From positions 1-64,000 of the IMG/VR virus record IMGVR_UViG_3300037264_008423: a stretch of 64,000 nt of DNA; one strand, written 5' to 3'. The translations under genes and the position numbers were made by a program. Below, in pieces: positions 8,464-17,456 of this stretch (positions within the stretch are counted from its first letter, which is position 1; every line of letters starts with the position of its first letter). The notes under the pieces were generated by a model. It was not told the origin of the DNA. It saw only the letters and a program-made list of their open reading frames with translations, and did no database searches. Source of the DNA: a virus.

Positions 8464-9879
8464 ATGCGCTCACTGACTTTCCAGCAACTTATGGAGATTG
8501 TCGAGCCTCTGGAGCCGCTCCAGGAGGTTTTGACATTTGATCAGCTTTTCAAAATGTCCGAGCCGAAGCGCGGAATCCGAGCTGACCACGTGCATATGCC
8601 GCCTTTGGAGATGGAGCAGTATCAGACGCCAAACCACTGGGTATTCGCTTACTTCTTCAACGCCAAATCTGACCCCGGCTGGTCCACCACCGGTCTGCGC
8701 CATCGCGGTTTTATCCGGTTTCGCAAACCGAAACGCGGCCACAAAGGCGAAAACACGCCGCTGGCGCTGCTGCCCGTGGAAGTGGACTGCATGTGCCCGG
8801 ACTACCGTTACCGCTGGGCCTGGGCTAACCATCAAAAGAGAGCGGGTCCCATCGGACCCAGTTCCTTAAACCAGTGCATTGCGCGCGCCCCACGCAAAAC
8901 CAATCCCCTGGGCAAGCCTGGACTTTGTAAACATATTTTAGCCACGCGCGAGTATATCTACGGCCTGCTTACTGGATTCCCGGAAAACGTGGGTCCTGCG
9001 GACCGCCTGGATAAGCTTACGCGCCGGGCCACGCGACGCTGGCTCAATTTGGATGCGGAGATCGCGGCGGCACGAGAGCGGGATGCGCAGATCGCGGCGG
9101 CTAAAGCGCGCCGAAACATCGGTGTGCCGCCCCCGCACCAGGGGCATTTAATCAACCACCTGGAAGTGGAGGAACCGCCTCCCCTGCCTGAACTGCCTGA
9201 TGTCGCGGACCAGGTTCAAGCACCGCAGCCGCCCCAACCGCCGCAGCCGCCCCAGGCTCCGGTTCCGCCCACCGTGGCCGCCGCGCACGCGCCGGAGCGC
9301 CGCGCTCGAACGCCTCTCAAGTCAAAACCAAAATCAAAACTAAAACCAAAACCTAAGACTAAAACCAAAGCGCAGCCCCCAGCCGCCCCGCCTCGCCGCA
9401 CCTTTTTGAAGCAAGGCCGATTTTCTAGCGGAGGTTCGCGCGAGCTGGAAGGAGTAGATAGTATGAAGAACATGAAAACTCTGTCGCTACAGGAAAATAA
9501 AAGAACGATCCAGGAAGCTCGAAGGCTGATCAACGAAATCGCTGGCGCTGGTCTGCCCGACGACGACGAGGGTCTGCCCGATGATACGGGGGCCATGCCG
9601 CCGCCCTCCGGCGAAGACATGCCTATGGAACCGCCCATCTCCGACAGCGCGATTGGCGCTTCCACCCAGGACAACGTGGCTTTGGGCCTGCTGGGGGAGA
9701 TTCGCGATCTGCTGGCCGAGTTAGTGGGCCAGGAGGGCGCGGAAGCGGACGTTCCGCCGATGCCGGATGAGGACCTGGACGCGGAGGGCTTGGGAGACGA
9801 GGAGGGGCCGGACCGGGAAGACGACGAGGATTTTCAGCCCGGAAAACGACCGATGCCTGTTCCCAGTGGCGTGGAATAA
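8464..9879 (+). CDS. SWIM-type zinc-finger protein with Pro/Lys linker and acidic tail
   Basis: 471 residues. A CxC...CxH pattern (CMCPDYRYRW near residue 105 and LCKHILATREY near 158) fits a SWIM zinc finger, a DNA- or protein-binding fold. After it come a helical Ala/Arg-rich region, a proline repeat (QPPQPPQPPQ, about 255-267), a lysine repeat (KPKSKLKPKPKTKTK, about 285-300), then a strongly acidic C-terminal third. Similar SWIM proteins occur in other large phages, often near structural genes. The charge layout (basic then acidic) is unlike an enzyme and suggests a scaffold- or DNA-associated virion component, which is inference. Confidence 0.6.
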   Translation: MRSLTFQQLMEIVEPLEPLQEVLTFDQLFKMSEPKRGIRADHVHMPPLEMEQYQTPNHWVFAYFFNAKSDPGWSTTGLRHRGFIRFRKPKRGHKGENTPLALLPVEVDCMCPDYRYRWAWANHQKRAGPIGPSSLNQCIARAPRKTNPLGKPGLCKHILATREYIYGLLTGFPENVGPADRLDKLTRRATRRWLNLDAEIAAARERDAQIAAAKARRNIGVPPPHQGHLINHLEVEEPPPLPELPDVADQVQAPQPPQPPQPPQAPVPPTVAAAHAPERRARTPLKSKPKSKLKPKPKTKTKAQPPAAPPRRTFLKQGRFSSGGSRELEGVDSMKNMKTLSLQENKRTIQEARRLINEIAGAGLPDDDEGLPDDTGAMPPPSGEDMPMEPPISDSAIGASTQDNVALGLLGEIRDLLAELVGQEGAEADVPPMPDEDLDAEGLGDEEGPDREDDEDFQPGKRPMPVPSGVE

Positions 9880-9917
9880 ACGCGCACGACGACGACCAAT
9901 CTTAACCGAATTGAGAT

Positions 9918-10403
9918 ATGACACCAGGCGCATACGTTGAACCGCTGATCAGAACAACATGGGTCCAAGTCCCGATGGTGTCGGGCTACGTGGCCAGCCG
10001 ATTGCGCATCGCTGACTACTCATTCGGCACCAACTACACCGGTTTAAATCTGGAAGATAACCAGGTGCATTTCACCGTGGAGAACGCGAGCACGGGCACC
10101 ACGGTTTTCTTGCAGGTCCAATCCACCTACGATCCGAGCGCAACGGCCACGCGCACGGCCCTTACCGCTGAGTATGGCGTAACTCCACAGGGAAAACGGG
10201 TGTTTGACTTTTGTGTTAACGCGCCCATTATCGAAATCAGATGCACGGGCGGCGGCGGCAGCATCCGGGCGCAGATCAGCTCTCGCTTGAAATGGGAGCA
10301 TATGGCAATGGATCGCCGCGACACGATGGCCGCGCCCACGCTGTATAATACCAAGTATGCCGGTCCCGGTGTGGTTGCACCGGCTCCTTTCCCCACGCCT
10401 TAG
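9918..10403 (+). CDS. hypothetical virion-like protein
   Basis: 161 residues, beta-rich with many small and polar residues (NASTGTTVFLQVQSTYD; TGGGGSIRAQISSRLKW), the composition of phage structural proteins. No family recognised. It converges with, and overlaps by 4 bp, the hub-like gene on the other strand. Sits between the SWIM-finger protein and the tail genes. Confidence 0.5.
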   Translation: MTPGAYVEPLIRTTWVQVPMVSGYVASRLRIADYSFGTNYTGLNLEDNQVHFTVENASTGTTVFLQVQSTYDPSATATRTALTAEYGVTPQGKRVFDFCVNAPIIEIRCTGGGGSIRAQISSRLKWEHMAMDRRDTMAAPTLYNTKYAGPGVVAPAPFPTP

Positions 10404-11743
10404 AATTTGGGGTTAGGGTTGGGGGCGCTGGAAGGGCTGCGACTGTCCACGAACACCGAAGTAAAGGTGGCTTGGCCCGATCCCCGCGTAATCCGGGAGC
10501 TTTGCACCGCTTTCAAATTGAGCGGCTGTCCGGGAGCGTCTTCCTCGTTCAGAATCACGTTGTCGCCGTAAATTTGAATGGAGGTATGGCGCGTGGAGCT
10601 AGTCTGAAATTCACCCCGTTTTACGATAAAAGAGGCGGTCACCGCGCCGCTCTCAATAACCGTGCAGGAATCGGTTACCAGGTAGGTTCCCGACCAGACT
10701 GTGTTTTTGCCGCTGACGGGGCTGATGGCGATGCGCAGAATGTCCCCGACTCTCAAGAATAGCGAACGGCTGATGTCCAACTTAAGTCCCAGCGCTTGGG
10801 AACGGGCGTTTTCGTAGATGCTCTGCGCCAAATGTTCCGCTTCCATTGGAGAATTAGTGGACAAATGATAAGGCATGGTGAACTCGGAACCCCGCACATT
10901 GGACAGTTTGTGCATGGTGTTGCCCAGGCGCAGCGCCTTGGCGGGATCGGACAGGACCTCTTTGCTTTGAGCGGTATAGGGATCGTAAACGACCAGCACC
11001 GCCCCGCTGGCCCCGTGCTCCAGTTGAGCCTGGCTCTCGTCCATCTGTGTCAGGCCCACAGTGTTGGCCTGGTAGTAGATCAGCTCCTTTAGCTCCGCGT
11101 GGTAATCGGGTGAATGGAAATGCAGGGTATTGTCCCGGATGTAGAGGCTGTAGTTTCCGCGCCCCTTGCCATTTACGGCACGGGGGAGAAGGCGGTGCCG
11201 GATAAAGTCAAAGTCGCTTTCAAAGCTCTGTATCCACATCCCCTCGCCCTCCGTGTCCTCGATGATAAGGCTGTTCAGGCCGTTTTCTCTGGCCAGTTGC
11301 TCCACGATGCGCGAGATCCGGCCACGGCGGGAAGTCACTCTGGCTTTACGGGCAATCGTCACGAGATGGTCTCCCAGGCTCATCCGGCAGTAGTGCCCGG
11401 CAGTGGTGCCCACGCCCTCCAGGATCGCGGTAAAATCTGAAATGATCTGGTCTTGCCAGGGCAAAAAGACCATGTTCCCCGGCAGTCCTATGCCCACGCG
11501 GTAGCGCAGCTTGGGCGTGCCCAGGGATTGAGCATGCCGGATGATATTGTCCACGTAGTCCGTGGAGGGCGCGCGGAACACCAGCTCATGCTCGCTGGGC
11601 TTTTTGATGGATTCGGTGATGGTGGAGCGGACATGAACAAGGTTCGCCCGGTTAAATGGAACGATCTTGCTATTGGGCAGCCGCAGTTCGGCCTCCACGA
11701 TAGCGCGTCCCTCGACGGTAGAATTGGCGGCAAGGTTGGGCAC
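10400..11743 (-). CDS. baseplate hub-like protein (gp27 / late control D type)
   Basis: 447 residues. Organisation resembles baseplate hub proteins that hold the central spike under the tail tube. It has an N-terminal tube-like beta domain (RAIVEAELRLPNSKIVPFNRANLVHV), a middle part with a helical insert (IVEQLARENGLNSLIIED), an aromatic segment typical of gpD-like hubs (FDFIRHRLLPRAV...LYIRDNTLHFH) and a C-terminal beta barrel (LFLRVGDILRIAISPVSG). Assignment rests on these patterns; a search against T4 gp27 and P2 gpD profiles would settle it. A 99-residue gene lies 4 bp upstream and is probably co-transcribed. The spike it would bind is encoded at 22916-23953. Confidence 0.6.
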   Translation of the reverse strand: MPNLAANSTVEGRAIVEAELRLPNSKIVPFNRANLVHVRSTITESIKKPSEHELVFRAPSTDYVDNIIRHAQSLGTPKLRYRVGIGLPGNMVFLPWQDQIISDFTAILEGVGTTAGHYCRMSLGDHLVTIARKARVTSRRGRISRIVEQLARENGLNSLIIEDTEGEGMWIQSFESDFDFIRHRLLPRAVNGKGRGNYSLYIRDNTLHFHSPDYHAELKELIYYQANTVGLTQMDESQAQLEHGASGAVLVVYDPYTAQSKEVLSDPAKALRLGNTMHKLSNVRGSEFTMPYHLSTNSPMEAEHLAQSIYENARSQALGLKLDISRSLFLRVGDILRIAISPVSGKNTVWSGTYLVTDSCTVIESGAVTASFIVKRGEFQTSSTRHTSIQIYGDNVILNEEDAPGQPLNLKAVQSSRITRGSGQATFTSVFVDSRSPSSAPNPNPKF

Positions 11744-11746
11744 AAA

Positions 11747-12046
11747 TTAAAGCTCGTCCACCGTCGAGCAGTATCGCTCCAGGTAGGACATTACGGAAGC
11801 GTCCACCGTGAAGCCATGCAGCTCAATAAAGCAGTCTTCCGGGTAGTCCAGGGCCTCGAATAGCCTCTCCACGGTGTCGCTGCTGGCCAGAACCAGACGG
11901 GCGCTTTCCGCGTCCAGCTCCACACGTTTGTCAGGTGGCTCCAGCACGATCACCATAAAGGTGCCGTCAGGCGCGATAATGTCGCTGGGCGGATCTTCCG
12001 CCCTTAAATCTTCCAAGAGTTGTTTTAGCTCTGCCGGGTGTGTCAT
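11747..12046 (-). CDS. hypothetical small acidic protein
   Basis: 99 residues, acidic, no family recognised. Contains FMVIVLEPPDKRVELDAESARLVL and ends YLERYCSTVDEL. Immediately upstream of the hub-like gene (3 bp gap), so probably a small tail-assembly protein or chaperone by context only. Its start faces the plus-strand gene starting at 12068. Confidence 0.5.
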   Translation of the reverse strand: MTHPAELKQLLEDLRAEDPPSDIIAPDGTFMVIVLEPPDKRVELDAESARLVLASSDTVERLFEALDYPEDCFIELHGFTVDASVMSYLERYCSTVDEL

Positions 12047-12067
12047 AGCATCTATGCTAGTTACATT

Positions 12068-12709
12068 ATGCGCTATTTAGATCGCAAAGAGTTTCTGTTC
12101 GACGCTGAGATTTTTCGTCGTAGTGACACCATCACAGCACTCAAGATCCACGCGGAATACGTGTCCAAAAGCTCGCCTAATCCCAAGCCCAAGTTTTTTG
12201 AAGTGGACCGGGGTGAGATGCTTATCGATCCCCTGTGGCACATGCCGGTCACGGAGCGAACCGTATTTTCCCGGACCTTGGACCTACCCGCCATTGTTCA
12301 GTTTGAAAAGCCGCGCTGGCGTCTTACGCGCCAGGGCTACGTGCCGCAGCAGAACTTTAAATTCTGGCTGGCCAACCTGCACCTTAATCTGGTCGGCACC
12401 CTGCCCGACGAGCGCGAACGAGAACCCATCCGTTTGGACTATTTTCCCATGCGCGGCGACCTGATCTACCACATCGGCTACCGGCTCATGATCACCGAAG
12501 TGGTGCTGGACCCTAACGCTTACTGGCAGCAGACCAACGTGTGGCTGGGCTTGGTCTGCGAAGCGGTCATCGCGCCGGAAGGCGATGCCCGTCCGGTGAT
12601 CGATCTCGCCCAACCCACGCCTGCCGAGCGCCCCGGCCTGCCTGCCATGCCAGACTGGCCCGGCGTGCCGCCCACAGGACCGGCCAATATTCCGCATAAC
12701 TGGCCATGA
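12068..12709 (+). CDS. probable neck / connector virion protein
   Basis: 213 residues from the ATG at 12068; a GTG at 12038 in the same frame would overlap the divergent gene and is less likely. Features: RRSDTITALKIHAEY near the N-terminus, an aromatic core YFPMRGDLIYHIGYRLMIT followed by NAYWQQTNVWLGLVCEAVI, and a proline-rich C-terminal tail. The middle resembles neck or head-completion proteins of T4-like phages in style, and the following genes are tail genes. No definite family. Overlaps the next gene by 4 bp. Confidence 0.5.
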   Translation: MRYLDRKEFLFDAEIFRRSDTITALKIHAEYVSKSSPNPKPKFFEVDRGEMLIDPLWHMPVTERTVFSRTLDLPAIVQFEKPRWRLTRQGYVPQQNFKFWLANLHLNLVGTLPDEREREPIRLDYFPMRGDLIYHIGYRLMITEVVLDPNAYWQQTNVWLGLVCEAVIAPEGDARPVIDLAQPTPAERPGLPAMPDWPGVPPTGPANIPHNWP

Positions 12710-13068
12710 AAAGCACGGGTAGCGGTTTCATGATGGAGGCGCTCCTGGGGTTTTTAGATAAAGAATTGTTTACATTAACAATCGAAACGCGCGCCGCCGT
12801 GGCCGCCGAGTTTAAAGACTGGCTGAATCAGAAAGCGCGGCTGAAAGCGGTGCCGGACCTGGCAGAGCGCCTCGCGCGCCTGGAGTTGCGCCTGGATAAA
12901 TTAAGCAAGAGTTTGGAAGTGAGTGTCCAGCGGGGCAAGCTCGTAGTTAAGGCGGACGCGGAGTCTGAGGCGCTGTTGGCTCTCTTGCGGCGCGGATCGG
13001 ATTGGTTTGAGCCGCATCCCAGTGTGAACGGAGCGATATTGAAGGCGCTGGTTGAAGGCGCTAAATAA
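12706..13068 (+). CDS. hypothetical small helical protein
   Basis: 120 residues, with ATG overlapping the previous stop (ATGA). Mostly helical, with a leucine/arginine heptad-like stretch (LAERLARLELRLDKLSKSLE, residues about 55-74) suggesting a coiled coil. No family recognised. Part of a short run of small genes between the neck-like protein and the next virion protein. Confidence 0.5.
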   Translation: MKSTGSGFMMEALLGFLDKELFTLTIETRAAVAAEFKDWLNQKARLKAVPDLAERLARLELRLDKLSKSLEVSVQRGKLVVKADAESEALLALLRRGSDWFEPHPSVNGAILKALVEGAK

Positions 13069-13087
13069 TACGTTGGTAAGGTAAGAC

Positions 13088-13366
13088 ATGAAGAATATTG
13101 AAACAACGATCCGAGAAGCGGTGGAACAGGTGGACTTGAGAAAGCCCGGCACGATCCAAGCGGCTGCTAATCGCATCTTGTCCGAGGACCTGGACGTGAG
13201 CGCCGGTCAGACCGTGGTGGTCATTGATGATCCCACGTATCCTTTTCCTGGCCAAAAAGGGCGCAGTTTGGGTGTCTCGTCCAAGGGCAGCGGCTTTGTC
13301 GATGTGGAGTTCGAGAACGGCGTGAAAGTGCCGGTTCAGTCCAGCCTGCTGCTTAACGCCAAATAA
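13088..13366 (+). CDS. hypothetical small protein with SH3-like end
   Basis: 92 residues, preceded by a good ribosome-binding site (GGTAAGG) 6 bp before ATG. The N-terminal half is helical (IETTIREAVEQVDL). The C-terminal half (GQTVVVIDDPTYPFPGQKGRSLGVS...GFVDVEFENGVKVPVQ) looks like a small KOW/SH3-like beta barrel. Similar barrels occur in the protein at 56634-59006. Function unknown. Confidence 0.5.
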   Translation: MKNIETTIREAVEQVDLRKPGTIQAAANRILSEDLDVSAGQTVVVIDDPTYPFPGQKGRSLGVSSKGSGFVDVEFENGVKVPVQSSLLLNAK

Positions 13367-13417
13367 GTTCTGCTCCGCCAGCTTGTTCAGCTTGCTTGGG
13401 GTGTCGCTATTTAGTTT

Positions 13418-14470
13418 ATGGCAGACGAAACCCTAAGCGTGAGACCAGGCACCGTAGGCGCGACTGGAATGCGCTACCACGAGCTGGCGTTTCAGCGATG
13501 GCTCAACAGCACTTTCTACGTGCGGGAGGGCTATCCGATCCCCGTGGTATTTTCCAGCCCGATGGATGCCTTTGGTAATTTCGACCGGCTGTGGCAGAGC
13601 GACAAAAACCCCTTCAAGTATCTGCTCGATCTTAAAGACGAAAAGGGCACTCCGCTTTACGAACCGTATCCTTCCAATGTGCGCTACCCCCTGCTTTCCG
13701 TGTATCGACAGGGATGGCGCTACCGGCCCGATCAAAATTTCTCCATCCACGAGTGGCGGCACCTGAACTGGCCCACCGTGTCCGCCGACGCTTCTCGCTG
13801 CGACCTGGGTAACGTTTCCGTAAGCTACCGGCCTATGGCCTGGGATTATCGTTTTCAACTCGACCATTACGCCATGCGCCCGGACACTCAGGCTTATTTT
13901 GTCGAAAAATTGATGCGCTCCTTTTGGATCACTGGAGGGGTGCCCCAGTGTTGGATTACCATCCACTACCCGGCTTTCGGGTATCACCGCATCCGCCTGT
14001 ATATCGACGGCGATATTGAAAACAGCACCCCGGAGGAAACGGAGGACCAAAAGCACACGGAATTTCACACCACGGTTAGGCTGGTCCTGGAAGGCTACTC
14101 GGTGGACCAGAATATCCGGGTGGTTCCCGCGCTCTGGACCCTGTTGGTCCGAGGCTACGAGGAGGCGGTCAACCCCGACGAACTCGCGAGTGCTTTTGGC
14201 GACCAGCAGGCCGAGGATCTGCGCGTGCGCGAAAATAACGTGACACTCCAGGCGCGCAGCAACGTGCCAGCAAGTGGAGATTGTCAACAAAATATAGCCA
14301 ATTTCGGCACCTACCTTGGACACCACCTTTATCAGAGTGGCAGCCAGCAGCCCAACGCTCTTCTGCTCTACGGGTTCCAAAGCACCAACAGCAGCAGTCC
14401 TTACTTCCTGGGCGGCGTCGCGCAAACCTCCGGTTACGGCGTGGCCAGCTTGAGCGGCACAGAACCGTAG
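13418..14470 (+). CDS. virion structural protein, possible tail terminator/connector
   Basis: 350 residues, beta-rich and aromatic-rich. Blocks: WLNSTFYVREGYPIPVVF and FNRLW-like FDRLWQSDKNPFKY near the start, VPQCWITIHYPAFGYHRI in the centre, then HTTVRLVLEGYSVDQNIR and PALWTLLVRGYEE, ending in a Gln/Ser/Asn-rich tail. Lies just upstream of the sheath and tube genes, where T4-like phages encode tail completion and terminator proteins (gp3, gp15). That is positional inference only. A hairpin and a TTGTTTAC motif separate it from the sheath gene, suggesting separate transcription. Confidence 0.5.
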   Translation: MADETLSVRPGTVGATGMRYHELAFQRWLNSTFYVREGYPIPVVFSSPMDAFGNFDRLWQSDKNPFKYLLDLKDEKGTPLYEPYPSNVRYPLLSVYRQGWRYRPDQNFSIHEWRHLNWPTVSADASRCDLGNVSVSYRPMAWDYRFQLDHYAMRPDTQAYFVEKLMRSFWITGGVPQCWITIHYPAFGYHRIRLYIDGDIENSTPEETEDQKHTEFHTTVRLVLEGYSVDQNIRVVPALWTLLVRGYEEAVNPDELASAFGDQQAEDLRVRENNVTLQARSNVPASGDCQQNIANFGTYLGHHLYQSGSQQPNALLLYGFQSTNSSSPYFLGGVAQTSGYGVASLSGTEP

Positions 14471-14531
14471 TTAAGGCAATGAGCGGGTCAACGCATTTGG
14501 ATGGGAAGCGAGTCAGCGGGGAAGGTTGCCG

Positions 14532-14547
14532 GTGCCGTGCGCGGCAC
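14532..14547 (+). terminator. GC-rich hairpin before the sheath gene
   Basis: Perfect stem GTGCCG / CGGCAC with a four-base loop, in the 157-bp gap between a virion gene and the sheath gene. There is no clean T-run, so termination is a possibility rather than a firm call. Confidence 0.35.
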
Positions 14548-14560
14548 GGGTTCCGTGCGT

Positions 14561-14568
14561 TTGTTTAC
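14561..14568 (+). promoter_or_regulatory. TTGTTTAC promoter motif upstream of sheath gene
   Basis: Exact TTGTTTAC, 59 bp before the sheath ATG and just downstream of a hairpin, in the right orientation to drive the sheath-tube operon. Promoter role inferred from recurrence of the motif in other gaps. Confidence 0.5.
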
Positions 14569-14627
14569 AAGTTTGATTCACGCGCCGCGCCAGAACACCG
14601 AGTAGATACAGAGAAAGATTAACGTGT

Positions 14628-16829
14628 ATGCCAACGATTAAGCGAAGAAATTTTCCGGGCGTTTACACTCAAATAATCGACCAGTCGTTCAGTTCCACGA
14701 ACACGGCTCGATTTCGCCCAGGTTTGATTGGTGTGGCCAGCAAGGGGCCCTTTGACACGCCCACTGTTATCCGCACCACGCAGGACTTTATTCGCATTTT
14801 TGGCGATCCCGTCGAGGGGGACAACTTCCTGGCGACCGCCGTGGGAATCGTCACTCCCTATACGGACGGCACTTACGTGGTGCGCATCGGCCACAAGTAT
14901 AAGGCGCTCCCCGGCTCAGCGGTGTATTCGGTGACGGGCACGTCGGGAGCCACGAGCTTCACCACGAATGCCGCGCCCATGCTGGCTACGTCCCAGTCTC
15001 CCACAGGCGAGATGTATGTGAGTATCACCCAGTTTGGCAAACGCACGCTTTACAATGGGAAGGTCGCGGGTATCACGGGCATCAGCGTGGTCAACCTGGA
15101 CCTGGACGCTTCCGGCAATCAAATTGTCCTGCTGGACACTTATACGGACGCGCGGGTGCAGATCTCCTACAACGAGGGCGCGGCCAGCTCCGCTGAGTCC
15201 GTGTTGGAGGGCTATAACTATACGCCTGTGGCAACCTTGGGGTCGGTAGTCGGCGAGAGAGGAGACTACTTCTTTACGGTTACCTCCAATCCCACCGATT
15301 TAGTCGAGGGAGACCTGTTACGCATTACTCAAACAGGCAGATACACCACCCATGAGGTTCGTGTAAAAAGGACTAATGCCTTGGTGGGAGGCGTCGCGGT
15401 GATCGAACTGCAAACCACGAACGACACCGAGCGTGGTTACCAGGCGCTCCCGCTCCAAGACAGCTATACCGCCGCGATAGTTAGTCGAGCTACGAGCAAA
15501 ACCAACATCGCTTTGGTTTACGGGGTAACCGAGGGCACCTGGGCCAACACGGCGCTCAGCGCCGCCAACACGATCACCGGTCTGCAAGTCCAGGTATCCC
15601 CCGGCACCAAAGCTGGCAGCAAGAAACTGGCTATTTACTGGAACTCGGCGCTCGTGGAAGTCTATGACAATTTAGGCACGGAAACCGATCACCTGGCTTA
15701 CGAGGCGACGGTCAACACGGATACGCCCTCCAATTATGTTACGATCAAGATGCTGGGCACTTGGATTCCAGCCAATACCGTGGACCCGTGGAATGCCACC
15801 CCAACCGCTCCGGTGCCGTTTCAGCCGACCAACACTGCCTCACCCGGTGCGTCGGGAGCCTTTAGCGGCGGCAATAACGGTGCCAGCCCGGACGCGGATG
15901 ACTACGTGGGACAGCTCAATCCCGCTACGGACACGTTGACCGGCATTAAATCTTTCGAGGACACGGATAACATTTTGGTCACGCACCTGTGCGCGCCGGG
16001 GGTAACGTCGTCCAATACCACGATGGTGCCTGTCCATGCCCAGTTGCGCGAGACGGCTTTTGCCACGAAGTCTATTGGCCTGATCGACGTGCCCAAGGAT
16101 TACAATGGCGTGGCCATTAACGTGTGGGACGCGATTGACTGGCACAACGGCCAGGGGCGATTCCGCACCAGGGGTCGGTTTAACACCGCGTATCTGGCCT
16201 GTTTCTGGAATTGGTTTACGATGAACGATCCCATCACGCAGACCTCGCGAGTGGTGCCGCCTACGATTGGCGCGCTGCGCGCAATGGCCTACACCTGGCT
16301 GCATGATCAGCCCTGGTATGCGGCGGCGGGAGAAGTGCGTGGTGTGCTGTCCGAAGCCACGGACGTGACGTTTGCCCGGTTGTCCGACGCGGCCAAAGAG
16401 GCCATGTATGGTTCCGGCAACTGCATCAATCCGATCATTAAGCGCAATGGCGTGATCATGCTCTACGGCGAGCGGACCATGCAGCGCACCGAGAGCAAGC
16501 TGACCGCGATCCACAACCTGGTCCTCGTGGAATACGTGGTCCAGGGCTTGGCCGCCATTGGCCGCCGCTACGTGTTTGACCCCAACGACCAAACACTTTT
16601 AACGTCGCTCAACCTGGCCATGACGCAGTTTTTGGACGGCGTGAAGGCGCTGCGTGGAATTGAAGCTTACAACCTCGTTTGTGACGATTCCAACAACGAT
16701 GCCGCTTCCCGCAACCGGCGCGAAGTGATTGTCGATCTTTACATCATCCCCACGGATGTTGTGGAGCGTATCTACATTAACGCGGTCGTGCGAGAGTCCG
16801 GCGCAGATCTGACTAACGTAACCGGCTAA
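14628..16829 (+). CDS. contractile tail sheath protein (gp18-like)
   Basis: 733 residues. Tail sheath subunit that contracts to drive the tube through the host envelope. The N-terminus is diagnostic (RRNFPGVYTQIIDQS...RFRPGLIGVASKGPFDTP...IRIFGDP), matching the sheath opening PGVY...GxxxxGP. The C-terminal sheath core includes GVAINVWDAIDW, VPPTIGALRAMAYT, INPIIKRNGVIMLYGERT and a closing helix-strand RREVIVDLYIIPTDVVERIYI. The middle 300 residues form the surface-exposed insertions usual in T4-type sheaths; length is in the T4 range (659). The tube gene follows after 7 bp. Confidence 0.95.
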   Translation: MPTIKRRNFPGVYTQIIDQSFSSTNTARFRPGLIGVASKGPFDTPTVIRTTQDFIRIFGDPVEGDNFLATAVGIVTPYTDGTYVVRIGHKYKALPGSAVYSVTGTSGATSFTTNAAPMLATSQSPTGEMYVSITQFGKRTLYNGKVAGITGISVVNLDLDASGNQIVLLDTYTDARVQISYNEGAASSAESVLEGYNYTPVATLGSVVGERGDYFFTVTSNPTDLVEGDLLRITQTGRYTTHEVRVKRTNALVGGVAVIELQTTNDTERGYQALPLQDSYTAAIVSRATSKTNIALVYGVTEGTWANTALSAANTITGLQVQVSPGTKAGSKKLAIYWNSALVEVYDNLGTETDHLAYEATVNTDTPSNYVTIKMLGTWIPANTVDPWNATPTAPVPFQPTNTASPGASGAFSGGNNGASPDADDYVGQLNPATDTLTGIKSFEDTDNILVTHLCAPGVTSSNTTMVPVHAQLRETAFATKSIGLIDVPKDYNGVAINVWDAIDWHNGQGRFRTRGRFNTAYLACFWNWFTMNDPITQTSRVVPPTIGALRAMAYTWLHDQPWYAAAGEVRGVLSEATDVTFARLSDAAKEAMYGSGNCINPIIKRNGVIMLYGERTMQRTESKLTAIHNLVLVEYVVQGLAAIGRRYVFDPNDQTLLTSLNLAMTQFLDGVKALRGIEAYNLVCDDSNNDAASRNRREVIVDLYIIPTDVVERIYINAVVRESGADLTNVTG

Positions 16830-16836
16830 AGAGCTT

Positions 16837-17445
16837 ATGGCTAGAATGCTATTTAAAAACACGTTTGGCGCGCAAAGTTCGCGGATGGACTTGCAGCGCC
16901 AAGACCTGTTCAAATTCACCATCAACCTACCCGTCGCGCTGCGCCTGGACTGGACGGAGAATGTCGAGTTCGCGGTCGAGAAGTTCCCATTCCCGGAGCG
17001 CAGCATCGAGGTCATCGGGGTGAAGTATATGCAGCAGACCAACTTTTTGATCGGCGGCGATACCCCCACTCCGGCCATTGATGTAACCACGCGCTACGCT
17101 TTTGCCCAAAATACCGCCCAGGCCCTTGAGAAATGGCTTTGGCTTACGCGCAATCCGCTCACCGGGGGCGTGGGCTTGACGAGTATGGTCAAGACGGATG
17201 GCTTGTTCCAATGGGTGGTGCCGCGCCAAACCGCCCAGGACGCGGATATACGGGGCACGCCTGAATCCAGCCAGAACACGATGAAGCCGGGCTTGGTCTA
17301 TTACTTGGAGGGCGTGCTGCTCAAAGGGTTCAGATTCTCCGATGCCGACATGACCACCAGCGGCAAAGCCGATTGTTTGATTTCGATTCAAATTGATCGG
17401 TATTACCCTAAAAATATCGATTCCATGATCGTTCCGATTCCTTAA
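16837..17445 (+). CDS. tail tube protein (gp19-like)
   Basis: 202 residues. Inner tube subunit. Beta-sandwich features include FKFTINLPVALRLDWTENVEFAVEKFPFPERSIEVI and a C-terminal GVLLKGFRFSDADMTTSGKADCLISIQIDRYYP, the strand that in gp19-type tubes closes the hexamer. Length is slightly above T4 gp19 (163). Directly downstream of the sheath gene, as in most contractile phages. Confidence 0.9.
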   Translation: MARMLFKNTFGAQSSRMDLQRQDLFKFTINLPVALRLDWTENVEFAVEKFPFPERSIEVIGVKYMQQTNFLIGGDTPTPAIDVTTRYAFAQNTAQALEKWLWLTRNPLTGGVGLTSMVKTDGLFQWVVPRQTAQDADIRGTPESSQNTMKPGLVYYLEGVLLKGFRFSDADMTTSGKADCLISIQIDRYYPKNIDSMIVPIP

Positions 17446-17456
17446 CTTAACCCAGC

